Assembly: GCA_050633325.1 (NCBI GenBank)
Contig: JBOEGH010000005.1
Coordinates: 186,001-250,000 of the forward strand
Direction of reading: 5' to 3'
DNA from: UBA1672 sp050633325
Lineage (GTDB): Bacteria > Pseudomonadota > Alphaproteobacteria > Micavibrionales > Micavibrionaceae
Length of the DNA: 64,000 bases
Shown: one piece after another, positions 28,564-37,946 of the stretch
Position numbering within the stretch: position 1 is the first letter of the stretch
Layout: the number at the start of each line of letters is the position of its first letter
Notes under the pieces: generated by a model
Databases searched by the model: none
Told to the model about the DNA's origin: nothing
Seen by the model: the letters and a program-made list of their open reading frames with translations, nothing else
Made by a program: the position numbers and the translations under genes

Positions 28564-29856
28564 TTACGAATTTTCTTCTGCTTTTAATGCGCGCCAACCA
28601 ATGTCACGACGACAAAAGCCTTCTGACCATTCAATACAATCAACAGATTCATAGGCACGTTTTTGCGCTTCGGCAACTGTTGAGCCGGTCGCAGTAACGC
28701 CAAGTACACGACCACCGACACTCAAAATCTCACCGTTTTCACCTCCGGCTGTACCCGCATGAAAAACGTACGCACCATCAACTTCATTGGCTTGTTCTAT
28801 CCCTGCTATCACTGTATTCTTCTCATAAGCACCCGGATAACCTTTGGCCGCCATTACCACACACATCGCAGGATCATCAGACCAACTGATTTGATCTTTA
28901 ACTTCATCCAAACGGCCTTGTGCCGCTGCCAACAATATTTGCGCTAAATCACCTTGCATACGCATCATTAATGCTTGGCATTCAGGATCACCAAATCTGA
29001 TATTATGCTCCAATAATGTGACAACGCCATTCTTAACCATCAAACCTGCGAACAATACGCCGGTAAAGGCACAACCCTCTGCCGCCATTGCTGCTATTGT
29101 TGGTTCAATAGTTTTCTCGATAATTTGCTGTTCTAATTCAGGTGTAATAAAATGTGCCGGGCTATACGCTCCCATACCGCCTGTATTTAATCCGGTGTCA
29201 CCGTCCCCGACACGCTTATGATCTTGTGCCGAAGTTAAAGGTAATATCGTCTTGCCATCTGCCAATGCAAAGAAACTAACCTCTTCACCTTCAAGGAACT
29301 CTTCGATCACTACTTCATGACCAGCCGATCCGAATGAACTACCTGATAACATATCACGTGCGGCCTCTATCGCTTGGTCTTTGGTTTCACAGATGATCAC
29401 ACCTTTACCCGCGGCCAATCCATCAGTCTTAACCACAATCGGCATATCCGCATCTTCAATAAAAGAAACAGCCTTTCCAGCATCTTCAAATCGGCCATAT
29501 TTAGCCGTAGGGATAGAGTATTTAGCGCACAAATCTTTCATAAACCCTTTTGAACCTTCAAGTTCTGCGGCCTTAGCAGATGGCCCAAAAACATTCACTC
29601 CATTATTGGACAATTTATCAGCCAATCCATCAACCAATGGATTTTCCGGACCCACAACTACTAAATCAACCTCATTAACCTTTGCAAAATCAACCAGATC
29701 ATCAATCGCATCAACTGGAATAGGGACACATTCTGCCTGCGCAGAAATACCAACATTGCCTGGCGCACAATAAAGCTTCGTGCAACTCTCAGATTGCGAC
29801 AGCTTCCAAGCCAATGCATGCTCACGTCCGCCTGATCCAACTAGTAATATCTTCAT
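28564..29856 (-). CDS. purD: Phosphoribosylamine-glycine ligase
   Basis: An ATP-grasp enzyme that makes glycinamide ribonucleotide in purine synthesis. The 430-residue protein is of standard length. It begins MKILLVGSGGREHALAWKL and shows the PurD signatures VVVGPENPLVDGLAD, PIVVKTDGLAAGKGVIIC and LEHNIRFGDPECQALMMRM. A clear AGGAGCG ribosome site precedes the ATG. It is separated from putA by 83 bases on the same strand and ends eight bases from tadA on the other. No purine riboswitch-like structure was evident in the short leader. Confidence 0.97.
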   Translation of the reverse strand: MKILLVGSGGREHALAWKLSQSESCTKLYCAPGNVGISAQAECVPIPVDAIDDLVDFAKVNEVDLVVVGPENPLVDGLADKLSNNGVNVFGPSAKAAELEGSKGFMKDLCAKYSIPTAKYGRFEDAGKAVSFIEDADMPIVVKTDGLAAGKGVIICETKDQAIEAARDMLSGSSFGSAGHEVVIEEFLEGEEVSFFALADGKTILPLTSAQDHKRVGDGDTGLNTGGMGAYSPAHFITPELEQQIIEKTIEPTIAAMAAEGCAFTGVLFAGLMVKNGVVTLLEHNIRFGDPECQALMMRMQGDLAQILLAAAQGRLDEVKDQISWSDDPAMCVVMAAKGYPGAYEKNTVIAGIEQANEVDGAYVFHAGTAGGENGEILSVGGRVLGVTATGSTVAEAQKRAYESVDCIEWSEGFCRRDIGWRALKAEENS

Positions 29857-29939
29857 TAATACGCTCCTAAATATGAATTACGCCCCATTCATAGCACGAG
29901 AGCACAAAAAAACAACTTTGTTATAGTATCTACTGAAAA

Positions 29940-32900
29940 TTATTCCGAATCCATTTCATCCGTAATGGAAATAAGACCTGCATTACCACCAGAAGCCGTG
30001 GTATCAACGCTAACCAGTTTCTCTACTGCAAAGGCACGTAAATAATTAGGACCACCTGCCTTTGGCCCTGTGCCGGACATTGCCATGCCTCCGAATGGTT
30101 GCACCCCTACCACTGCACCGATCATAGAACGATTAACATATATATTACCCGCGCCTACAGATTCACTTAAATAATTCTGCCTTGATAAAATCCGACTATG
30201 AACGCCGAATGTAAGGCCATAACCCGTCTTATTTATTTGATCAACAACATCGCCCAAGTCAGATATATTATAGCGAACAATATGAAGTACAGGGCCAAAG
30301 ACCTCTTCCTTAAGCTCATCTATACTTGATATTTCATACGCAACTGGCAAAAATAATCGGCCATCATCAGCTAGCGAACCATCGGAAACCGCTCTGCAAA
30401 TCAATGTAGCATTATAATTCATAAAATCATCATGATCACACAGAGCATTTCTTGAATTAGCATCAATTATGTAGCCAACATCCGTTGACAATAATGACGG
30501 ATCACCAACTCTCAGCTCCGCCACAGCCCCTTTGAGTATTTTAATCACACTATCAGCGATATCACTTTGCAAATACAAAACACGCAATGCAGAACATCTC
30601 TGACCCGCCGAACCAAATGAGCTTTCAATAACATCATCAACAACCTGCTCCGCCAAAGCTGAGCTATCTACTATCATCGCATTTTGCCCACCAGTTTCCG
30701 CAATAAAAGGAACTATTTTCGGGTTTTCAACCGACAGAGTTTTCTGAATATGCTTTGCCGTTGCAGTAGAACCTGTGAAAACCACACCTGCAACATCATT
30801 ATGGGATACTATCGCCTCCCCAAATTCTCTACCTTTTGTAAATAAATGCAATACCTCTTTTGGAATACCTGCTTTATGCATAATTTCAACCGTACGCATC
30901 GCAATATAATGTGTTTGAGAAGCAGACTTAGCGATAACAGAATTACCAGACACAAGAGCCGCAACAATTTGTCCGGTAAATATCGCCAAAGGGAAATTCC
31001 ATGGACTAATACAGACAAACACGCCACGCCCTTGAAGAGTTAGACGGTTACTCTCCCCCGTATAACCCGGCATTAAAATACCGTCTGAGTTAAAGTCCTC
31101 ACGTGCTCTTGCTGCATAATATCGGCAAAAATCAACAGCTTCTCTTAACTCACCTTGTGCATCACCTATAGTTTTACCGGCCTCATACACCAGTACAGCC
31201 ATCATTTCCGGCGCATGTTCTTCTAATAGATCTGCAACTTTCTCTATAATAGTTGCGCGATCATGTACGTCTTTACTATTCCATTCAGAGAAAGCATTAC
31301 TAGCAGTCTCAAAAGCAATATCAACATATTCTAAGCCAATATCATCAATATGCTTACCGTCAATAATTGAACATATATTAGTTATAGTTTTCTGACCATA
31401 ATCCCCAATAAAATCCAACAAATACTGTGATGATTCAGGGTCATCAAGATCTACTCCATGAGAGTTGATCCTGTCTGTACCAAATATGCCTGAGGGTAAA
31501 GGTATTACTGGGTGACGGTACGCGCCATCATAGCCGCGTACTTGGGATACAGGGTCACGTACAGTATCGACGGCAGTAACATTAGAATCTAACAACTGAT
31601 TAACAAACGAAGAGTTAGCACCATTTTCAAGCAATCTACGTACAAGATAAGGCAACAGATCCTCATGTGGACCAACCGGTGCATACACACTGACATTAAC
31701 ATCTTTTTCGTTAATCACCTGATCGTACAGCCCCTCACCCATACCATGGAGCCTCTGGAACTCATAATTAACAGAATGCCTGTTTGCCATATCCTTAATA
31801 GCAACAATCGTATGTGCATTATGTGTCGCAAACATAGGGTAAATAACATCACAATGACTGAATAAAGACTGTGCACATGCTAGATAGGATAAATCCGTAT
31901 TACTCTTACGTGTAAAAACACCATATTCAGAAAACCCATGCATTTGTGCGTGCTTAATTTCACTATCCCAATAAGCACCTTTAACCAATCGAATCTGAAT
32001 TTTACGCCCCGATTCTTGCGCACGCTTCGCTAAATAATCGATCAATGGTAAAGCGCGCTTTTGATACGCCTGTACCGCGAGGCCAAAACCACTCCATCCG
32101 TTAAATTGCGCATCATCTAAAATGTTATTTATAATAGCAACTGAAAGCTCCATCCTGTTAATTTCTTCTGCATCTACAGTAAGAGGCATATCGTACGAAG
32201 CAGCCTTAACACATAAACACTTCAACTTTTCCGTGATTTCAGGTATGCAACGATCCTTTTGAGTGTATGTGTAACGAGGGTGCAAAGCGGATAATTTTAC
32301 AGAAATTCCTGAATTTCTATCGGTATTTTTGCCATTTTCTTTGTTTTTTTGCCCTATTTCATCAATAGAATCACTGTACGCCTTATAATATCTATCTGCA
32401 CTATCTTGATCACGTGCACCTTCGCCCAACATATCGTAAGACATACGGTAACCTTTACTCTCCCACATAGATGCGTTTGATATGGCATTATCAATAGAAG
32501 TACCCAAGACAAATTGTTTGCCCATCATCTGCATCGCTTTAATCATTGCTTCGCGAATTACAGGCTCTCCCAAACGAGACAAAGAACTGTTTAACGTTTT
32601 TCTTGTCAAAGACATACCAATACCTGCTGCCTTAGCCATCCAGTCTTTAGAATCACTACCTTGCTTTTGCAGCCATTCTGCTGCCACAACCTTATCCTTA
32701 ATCAAATCATTGGCAGTCTTAGCATCAGGAATCCGTAAAAGAGCTTCTGCCAAACACATCATAGCCAAGCCCTCGTCCGTATTAAGGGAGAACTCCTGTA
32801 AAAAAGACTCTAACTGTCCTCCACGTCCTTTATGCGCACGTGTTTTATCAACCAAGTCAGCCGCGGACGAACAAATTACAGCCGCCACATCATCGGACCA

Positions 32901-32975
32901 ATCCAAATATTCCAACAGATCATGAACTACTTGATTTTCATCTTTATAAAGATAAGAAGAGAAAGGATATGTCAT
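29940..32975 (-). CDS. putA: Bifunctional proline dehydrogenase / delta-1-pyrroline-5-carboxylate dehydrogenase
   Basis: PutA oxidises proline to glutamate in two steps: an FAD-dependent PRODH domain (about residues 80-490) and an NAD-dependent aldehyde dehydrogenase domain (about 530-1000). Seen: the PRODH core RLVKGAYWDSEIKHAQ near 340 and YEFQRLHGMGEGLYDQV near 400. In the second domain, FIAETGGQNAM holds the general base, SAGQRCSALRVLYL the catalytic cysteine near 793, and VQPFGGMAMSGTGPKAGG closes it. At 1011 residues it is the short type without an N-terminal ribbon-helix-helix DNA-binding domain, so it should not repress its own gene. Glutamate made here can feed the NAD-GDH at 4516-9330. 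Confidence 0.97.
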   Translation of the reverse strand: MTYPFSSYLYKDENQVVHDLLEYLDWSDDVAAVICSSAADLVDKTRAHKGRGGQLESFLQEFSLNTDEGLAMMCLAEALLRIPDAKTANDLIKDKVVAAEWLQKQGSDSKDWMAKAAGIGMSLTRKTLNSSLSRLGEPVIREAMIKAMQMMGKQFVLGTSIDNAISNASMWESKGYRMSYDMLGEGARDQDSADRYYKAYSDSIDEIGQKNKENGKNTDRNSGISVKLSALHPRYTYTQKDRCIPEITEKLKCLCVKAASYDMPLTVDAEEINRMELSVAIINNILDDAQFNGWSGFGLAVQAYQKRALPLIDYLAKRAQESGRKIQIRLVKGAYWDSEIKHAQMHGFSEYGVFTRKSNTDLSYLACAQSLFSHCDVIYPMFATHNAHTIVAIKDMANRHSVNYEFQRLHGMGEGLYDQVINEKDVNVSVYAPVGPHEDLLPYLVRRLLENGANSSFVNQLLDSNVTAVDTVRDPVSQVRGYDGAYRHPVIPLPSGIFGTDRINSHGVDLDDPESSQYLLDFIGDYGQKTITNICSIIDGKHIDDIGLEYVDIAFETASNAFSEWNSKDVHDRATIIEKVADLLEEHAPEMMAVLVYEAGKTIGDAQGELREAVDFCRYYAARAREDFNSDGILMPGYTGESNRLTLQGRGVFVCISPWNFPLAIFTGQIVAALVSGNSVIAKSASQTHYIAMRTVEIMHKAGIPKEVLHLFTKGREFGEAIVSHNDVAGVVFTGSTATAKHIQKTLSVENPKIVPFIAETGGQNAMIVDSSALAEQVVDDVIESSFGSAGQRCSALRVLYLQSDIADSVIKILKGAVAELRVGDPSLLSTDVGYIIDANSRNALCDHDDFMNYNATLICRAVSDGSLADDGRLFLPVAYEISSIDELKEEVFGPVLHIVRYNISDLGDVVDQINKTGYGLTFGVHSRILSRQNYLSESVGAGNIYVNRSMIGAVVGVQPFGGMAMSGTGPKAGGPNYLRAFAVEKLVSVDTTASGGNAGLISITDEMDSE

Positions 32976-33035
32976 ATATATATAATATCACGACAAGACT
33001 GGAAATTCTTCTTTTTTACGACTAATATTCAAAAT

Positions 33036-34466
33036 ATGAGCGACGATCAGATAAAAAGAAGTAACGTACCCGAATTTTCAGTATCAGAACTGGCCTTCTC
33101 ACTAAAGCGTACGTTAGAAGACAACTATGCGCGCGTGCGTGTACGTGGTGAGCTGTCTCGAGTCTCAATACCTAAATCAGGTCACATGTACTCTAACCTC
33201 AAAGATGACAAGTCTGTTATCGATGCCGTCTGTTGGAAGGGTGTTTTATCGAAATTAAGCGTAAAACCAGAAGAAGGGTTAGAAGTTATATGTGTTGGTC
33301 GTATAACCACCTATCCCGCACGATCTAATTACCAACTTATCATAGAATCTATGGAGCTAGCCGGGGAAGGCGCTCTATTAAAAATGCTGGAAGAGCGCAA
33401 AAAGAAGCTGGCTTCAGAGGGAATATTCTCACCTGACAGGAAAAAAAACCTTCCATTCATACCGCAAAAAATTGGCGTAATAACATCCCCAACCGGCGCT
33501 GTTATTCGTGACATTCTTCATCGCCTAGGTGATAGATTTCCAAGGCATGTTGTTGTTTGGCCTGTAAAAGTACAAGGACAGGGCGCAGATCAAGAGATAA
33601 CCACGGCTATTGATGGGTTTAACACTTTACCAATAGAGGAAAGACCTGACATATTAATCGTCGCACGCGGTGGTGGATCGTTAGAAGACCTCATGCCATT
33701 TAACGAAGAAAATGTCGTTCGAGCAACTGCAAACAGTGAAATACCTATTATATCTGCTGTTGGCCACGAAACAGATACTACACTAATTGATTACGCATCC
33801 GATTTACGTGCACCAACACCAACAGGAGCGGCAGAAATGGCCGTACCTGTACGACTTAACCTAATCGCGCAAGTCGAAGATGATGAGAAACGTTTAATAA
33901 ACGGAATAAGCCGCCTACTATCGGAAAACAGACACAAATTAGAGGCCACCAGCGCTAAATTAGGCGATCCAATGCGCTTAATAGAGCTAAAAACACAACG
34001 CTTAGACCATACAGCAAGTAAATTAGACCATAACTTTAAACATCAAATTATTAAAAGGTCGAACCAAGTCATACAAACATCATCACGCCTAATAACTCCT
34101 AAATCTCGAATAGATACTGCACGTGCATCTCTGGAAAGATGGTCAGAACAAATAGAACACAGCACGGAAAGAGCCATCGATAACAAAAGAAACATGCTAA
34201 ATCAGGCACATGAAAAACTGGAGCTTCTTTCCTTTGAAAATGTTTTAAAGCGTGGATATGTTGTGGTTAGAGACCAGAATAACAAACCAATCACACAAGC
34301 AAGCAAACTCTCACAGGGGCAAGACATAAATCTGCAATTCAAAAATAATGAAAAAATTGGAGCAACCATAAACAAAAAATGTAAATCTAGCCCTATAAAG
34401 AAACAAAATACCCCTACAAAGCCGTCGCAACCTAAAAGTAATACCGACCAAGGATCTTTGTTTTAG
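33036..34466 (+). CDS. xseA: Exodeoxyribonuclease VII large subunit
   Basis: The catalytic subunit of the ATP-independent single-strand exonuclease VII. The 476-residue protein has an N-terminal OB-fold (EFSVSELAFSLKRTLEDNYA; RVRGELSRV), the catalytic region with VITSPTGAVIRDILHRL near residue 150 and ARGGGSLEDLMPFNEENV near 210, and GHETDTTLIDYASDLRAPTP. A long coiled-coil region precedes a lysine-rich tail. ATG 33036 is 61 bases from the divergent putA start; the longer open frame is antisense to putA. The small subunit XseB is not adjacent. It stops 10 bases before a convergent gene. Confidence 0.96.
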   Translation: MSDDQIKRSNVPEFSVSELAFSLKRTLEDNYARVRVRGELSRVSIPKSGHMYSNLKDDKSVIDAVCWKGVLSKLSVKPEEGLEVICVGRITTYPARSNYQLIIESMELAGEGALLKMLEERKKKLASEGIFSPDRKKNLPFIPQKIGVITSPTGAVIRDILHRLGDRFPRHVVVWPVKVQGQGADQEITTAIDGFNTLPIEERPDILIVARGGGSLEDLMPFNEENVVRATANSEIPIISAVGHETDTTLIDYASDLRAPTPTGAAEMAVPVRLNLIAQVEDDEKRLINGISRLLSENRHKLEATSAKLGDPMRLIELKTQRLDHTASKLDHNFKHQIIKRSNQVIQTSSRLITPKSRIDTARASLERWSEQIEHSTERAIDNKRNMLNQAHEKLELLSFENVLKRGYVVVRDQNNKPITQASKLSQGQDINLQFKNNEKIGATINKKCKSSPIKKQNTPTKPSQPKSNTDQGSLF

Positions 34467-34476
34467 TTAGAGTCAA

Positions 34477-35577
34477 TTATATATGTTTAACAAGAGAATA
34501 CTCGACGAACTGGCCCAATAAACGATCAGATATATCGTTCAACTTATTAGCATTTTCAACAACCGTAGATACAATTTGAATAACTTCATCCTGGGGTATT
34601 TCAGGGGTAATTTCAACGTAATCAGGTACGGTTTTAATTCGCGCATAATAATGAATAATGTCACTAACTAATCTTGGTTCAAACGAATCAAGCTTATGAG
34701 TATTACCATCAAATACAGAGCGATCTAACGCCGGCTGTTTTTGTATTATTTCACCTGTTTTTTTGTATGTTGGCATAATTCCTTGATCATCCAACCTTTT
34801 AGATACCTCGTCGTAAACAACAAGGTAAGCTTCAATTTTAACTTTATTGGCTTTAACCTCTGCATCAATCATGGATGCAATAATGTATTTCTCTTTATCT
34901 TTCAGACTGCGCTCTTTAGTGGCAAGATCAATGGATTGATTTTGAATATCTACCACACGACCAAACCCTCTCATAATATAAAACCCCAGTGAGCACAGAG
35001 CCAAAACAAATACTGCCATCAGAAAAAATGCACCCATCATAAAATTCTGACTTTGGCTATCTCCACTGGATATAACAACATCATCTGCCCATGCACCCCT
35101 TCCGCCCAGACGCGCTTCCTCTTCTGCATTTAGATAAGGTTTTTCATATATTGAGCCGTAAATAGATGCTCTGTCCGCGCTAGCATAACCTTGTTGAAGC
35201 AAGAAAAGGCTTAAATCCTCCTCTTTACTATTTACACATTGCGCCTTAATTACACCCTTATCATCACTACCTTTACTGATACAGGTTACCTTTTGGTCGT
35301 CGATTTTATTTTCTAAGATTCCTCTTACTTTTAGGTGAAACACACTCGCATCCTTGAGAATTTTCTCAATACCCCAAAGAGAGATTTCAGTTTCATCAGA
35401 AATTAATGTTATGGAATCTACAACATGAACATCATAGGCAACATTACCGTAAGGTTCTTGGACACTTTCTATATTCTGGCCAAAGGAATGCCCTGCAATA
35501 AAAAAAACAGAGAAAAATAACCCAAAAAACCTAATCAGAATATATTTTGATATGTGCTTCATCATCGAATCTTTCAT
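34477..35577 (-). CDS. Membrane-anchored protein with a degenerate SNase-like domain
   Basis: A 366-residue protein without a family name I can give. Residues 10-33 form a signal peptide or first membrane helix. About residues 40-170 resemble a staphylococcal-nuclease-like fold, ending in YLNAEEEARLGGRGAWADD, which matches the closing helix of SNase domains. The catalytic Arg/Asp/Glu set is not evident, so nuclease activity is doubtful. A membrane helix at about 180-205 follows, then a roughly 160-residue cytosolic domain rich in charged helices (SIDLATKERSLKDKEKYI and onward). The domain order suggests a periplasmic sensor or anchor linked to a cytosolic partner. ATG codons at 35577 and 35565 are both possible starts. 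Confidence 0.72.
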   Translation of the reverse strand: MKDSMMKHISKYILIRFFGLFFSVFFIAGHSFGQNIESVQEPYGNVAYDVHVVDSITLISDETEISLWGIEKILKDASVFHLKVRGILENKIDDQKVTCISKGSDDKGVIKAQCVNSKEEDLSLFLLQQGYASADRASIYGSIYEKPYLNAEEEARLGGRGAWADDVVISSGDSQSQNFMMGAFFLMAVFVLALCSLGFYIMRGFGRVVDIQNQSIDLATKERSLKDKEKYIIASMIDAEVKANKVKIEAYLVVYDEVSKRLDDQGIMPTYKKTGEIIQKQPALDRSVFDGNTHKLDSFEPRLVSDIIHYYARIKTVPDYVEITPEIPQDEVIQIVSTVVENANKLNDISDRLLGQFVEYSLVKHI

Positions 35578-35733
35578 TATTTTTAATGATACATGACATT
35601 AATTGATTTTCATATGCCTATAAGCATTAGAAACAAGATAGTATTCACCAAAAAAATAAAAAATATGATAATATTTTAAAAAAGATTCATTTTTTTGTAT
35701 CGTAGTTTCACAATAAAAGATTATTATCAAATC

Positions 35734-36252
35734 ATGCGGGTTGATTATAAAGAATTGATGGAAAAACTTGGTGTCGGGCATGAGCTTGAGCCATATGAAA
35801 CGCGACCTTGGTTTCTATATGATCCCGAACAAGGCATTTCATGCAGCGCAGAAGTTAGAATAGGCCCCGGTGCAGAAGATGTAGAACTTGAAATTCAATT
35901 TCTACATGATGAAGAAGATGCACGTTATGACGATGACATAAACTATGGCGGGCCTGAACAAATAATGCTTATGCGCTTTCTACCCTCCAAAGAACAAATA
36001 TGGGCAGAAAAAATCATGTATGTCCGTGGCGAAGATTACGCAAACAAAATACATGACTGGGGTGAAAGAGGATGCGCATTTTTCTGTAACTGCATTGGTG
36101 CATTACAGATGGGCGAAATGCCGGATATTGACGAAATGATAGAACAAGACCTTACAGACAGAAGTAGAACCGGTCGCGGTGGCCGACGCGGAAAAGTTGG
36201 TAAAAAAGGATTTAGGGTAGAGCAAAAACCTGCTATGGGAATGAAAAATTAA
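35734..36252 (+). CDS. Conserved-looking hypothetical protein, acidic with a basic Gly/Arg tail
   Basis: A 172-residue soluble protein I do not recognise. The N-terminal 125 residues are acidic and include PWFLYDPEQGISCSAEVRIG and IQFLHDEEDARYDDDINYGG. A cysteine pair lies in GCAFFCNCIGAL near residue 112. The last 35 residues switch to a basic, glycine- and arginine-rich tail (TGRGGRRGKVGKKGFRV), which could bind nucleic acid. ATG 35734 was chosen over an upstream TTG; neither has a strong ribosome site. It faces terD and ends nine bases from it. Proximity to the ter genes is suggestive only. Confidence 0.7.
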   Translation: MRVDYKELMEKLGVGHELEPYETRPWFLYDPEQGISCSAEVRIGPGAEDVELEIQFLHDEEDARYDDDINYGGPEQIMLMRFLPSKEQIWAEKIMYVRGEDYANKIHDWGERGCAFFCNCIGALQMGEMPDIDEMIEQDLTDRSRTGRGGRRGKVGKKGFRVEQKPAMGMKN

Positions 36253-36261
36253 ATAATACAA

Positions 36262-36903
36262 TTACCCTACGTGCACTATAATATCATAGTCAGTTGCTAT
36301 TTTTGCTAATCCGCCCTTAACACAATCTCCTGTTGCGTAGAAATGCCACTTAGGGCCTTCACGATTCACAGAAGCAACCAACATTCCTGTTTCCTCACTT
36401 CCTTTAACGTCCTCTTTCAATTCATAACGAAGAACCTCTAGGCCATTAGACGGGTTAACTACACGGATGTAAGAATTTCTTAAGCTTGCCATTGTCTGCT
36501 CTTTCTCTTCACCCTTATATATAGAAAGAACAAATACAATTTTCGTAACCTCAAACGGGACACCATTTAAATCTATGGATATAGTCTCGTCATCACCTTC
36601 ACCAGCACCTGTACGGCTATCACCATTGTGAACTACTGCACCGTCACTAGCTTCCATATTATTATAAAACACAAAATCACTATCAACGCGCGTTTTTTCA
36701 TCTTTATTAAGCAAGAAACAACTAACGTCCAAATCTAGTGTATCAACCTCAAACGCATTCAAGTCCCAACCTATGCCCACTAGAATTTTAGACATAGAGG
36801 GATCCTTCTCGGCCAGATTAACCTCATCACCCTTAACAATTATATTATCGGAAATATCAATTTCCAGATCAGAATCAAAAGAACTATCAAAAATATCAGC
36901 CAT
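36262..36903 (-). CDS. TerD family protein
   Basis: A 213-residue single-domain member of the TerD/CABP family, proteins that bind Ca2+ and occur in tellurite and general stress response gene sets. Visible hallmarks: ILVGIGWDLNAFEVDTLDLD near residue 40, SCFLLNKD, the FVFYNN stretch, and GDSRTGAGEGDDETISIDL near 100, which supplies the acidic Ca2+ site. The N-terminal 35 residues are acidic and not part of the core domain. It is the last gene of a TerA-like / exchanger / TerD run, 30 bases after the exchanger gene. A cytosolic Ca2+-responsive role is inferred from the family. Confidence 0.92.
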   Translation of the reverse strand: MADIFDSSFDSDLEIDISDNIIVKGDEVNLAEKDPSMSKILVGIGWDLNAFEVDTLDLDVSCFLLNKDEKTRVDSDFVFYNNMEASDGAVVHNGDSRTGAGEGDDETISIDLNGVPFEVTKIVFVLSIYKGEEKEQTMASLRNSYIRVVNPSNGLEVLRYELKEDVKGSEETGMLVASVNREGPKWHFYATGDCVKGGLAKIATDYDIIVHVG

Positions 36904-36933
36904 TAAAACGACTCCAAATATATTGTTAAAAAA

Positions 36934-37923
36934 TTAAACACCTAAATTCACTGTATAAATGTAAACATTGTAGAATATGTAAGACATAAAGAATAACCCG
37001 CCCATAATGCGACTAATCTTACCAAATAAAAGTAAAACCAAAGCCAAACAAGTGGAAACAGATAACATAATCCAAATATCAAAATTCAAAATTTGCGGTG
37101 AAAAGCCACCACCAACAATTGGCTTAACCATAGATGCCACACCCAATATCATTAGAATATTAAACACATTAGAACCAATAATATTACCTATCACCATTTC
37201 TGATTGCCCTTTACGAGCAGCAATAATGCTTGTAGAAAGCTCAGGTAGAGACGTTCCGAATGCAATAATACTAAGCGCGATAATGGATTCAGGAACTCCA
37301 ATCAACCCTGCACTAACCTGTGCACCTTTAACCAAAAACTCTGCCCCTACAGATATGCAAACAAGACCAAGCAACAATGTCCCATAAGCAAATGTGTCAT
37401 TCTTAAACATAACATCATCACCATCCATTCCGATGTCAGGGTCTTTTGAACCCATTGCAACATATTGATAGAAAATATAGCTACCTAGTATAGAAACCAT
37501 GCACAATCCGGCAAAACGAGAAATGCCACCAAAATACAACATACACACCAAAGCAACAGTTGCAGACATCATAAAGGCAAGATCACGCACCAATATTTTT
37601 GAAACCTTGACCTTTAAAACCGATATGAGAGCAGTACACCCCAAAACCATAAAGATATTAGCAATATTAGACCCTAAAACGTTACCAAGCGCAATTCCCG
37701 GTGATCCTTGTAAGTTAGCAAAAACAGAAACAATCAGCTCAGGTAAAGAAGTTCCGAAAGCAATAATAGTAAAACCAACGATAAGTGGAGAAACTCCATA
37801 TCTGGACGCTATAAACACACCCGCATCAACTGCCCATCCACCACCTTTAATAAGCATAATAATACCTAGGAAAAGCGCACCTAACGACAATATCGTTGTG
37901 TCATAATAAGAAAAACTATTCAT
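36934..37923 (-). CDS. Ca2+/cation antiporter (CaCA family, YrbG-like)
   Basis: A 329-residue inner-membrane Na+(H+)/Ca2+ exchanger with about ten membrane helices arranged as two inverted halves. Both alpha-repeats are intact: AFGTSLPELIVSVFANLQG with GNVLGSNIANI in the first half, and AFGTSLPELSTSIIAARKG with GNIIGSNVFNI in the second. The acidic residue of each PEL motif binds Ca2+. It lies between two genes for TerD-fold Ca2+-binding proteins, 23 bases after the TerA-like gene and 30 before terD, so all three probably form one transcript. Direction of transport in vivo is not known. Confidence 0.93.
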   Translation of the reverse strand: MNSFSYYDTTILSLGALFLGIIMLIKGGGWAVDAGVFIASRYGVSPLIVGFTIIAFGTSLPELIVSVFANLQGSPGIALGNVLGSNIANIFMVLGCTALISVLKVKVSKILVRDLAFMMSATVALVCMLYFGGISRFAGLCMVSILGSYIFYQYVAMGSKDPDIGMDGDDVMFKNDTFAYGTLLLGLVCISVGAEFLVKGAQVSAGLIGVPESIIALSIIAFGTSLPELSTSIIAARKGQSEMVIGNIIGSNVFNILMILGVASMVKPIVGGGFSPQILNFDIWIMLSVSTCLALVLLLFGKISRIMGGLFFMSYIFYNVYIYTVNLGV

Positions 37924-37946
37924 TAATTTGCTTTCAGAAAATAAAT

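Noticed and set aside
32482..32925. A 147-codon open frame on the plus strand
   Set aside because: It is antisense to the PRODH part of putA and lacks any protein-like pattern.
32832..33035. N-terminal extension of xseA
   Set aside because: It overlaps putA on the other strand and is not XseA-like; MSDDQIKRSN at 33036 starts just before the OB-fold.
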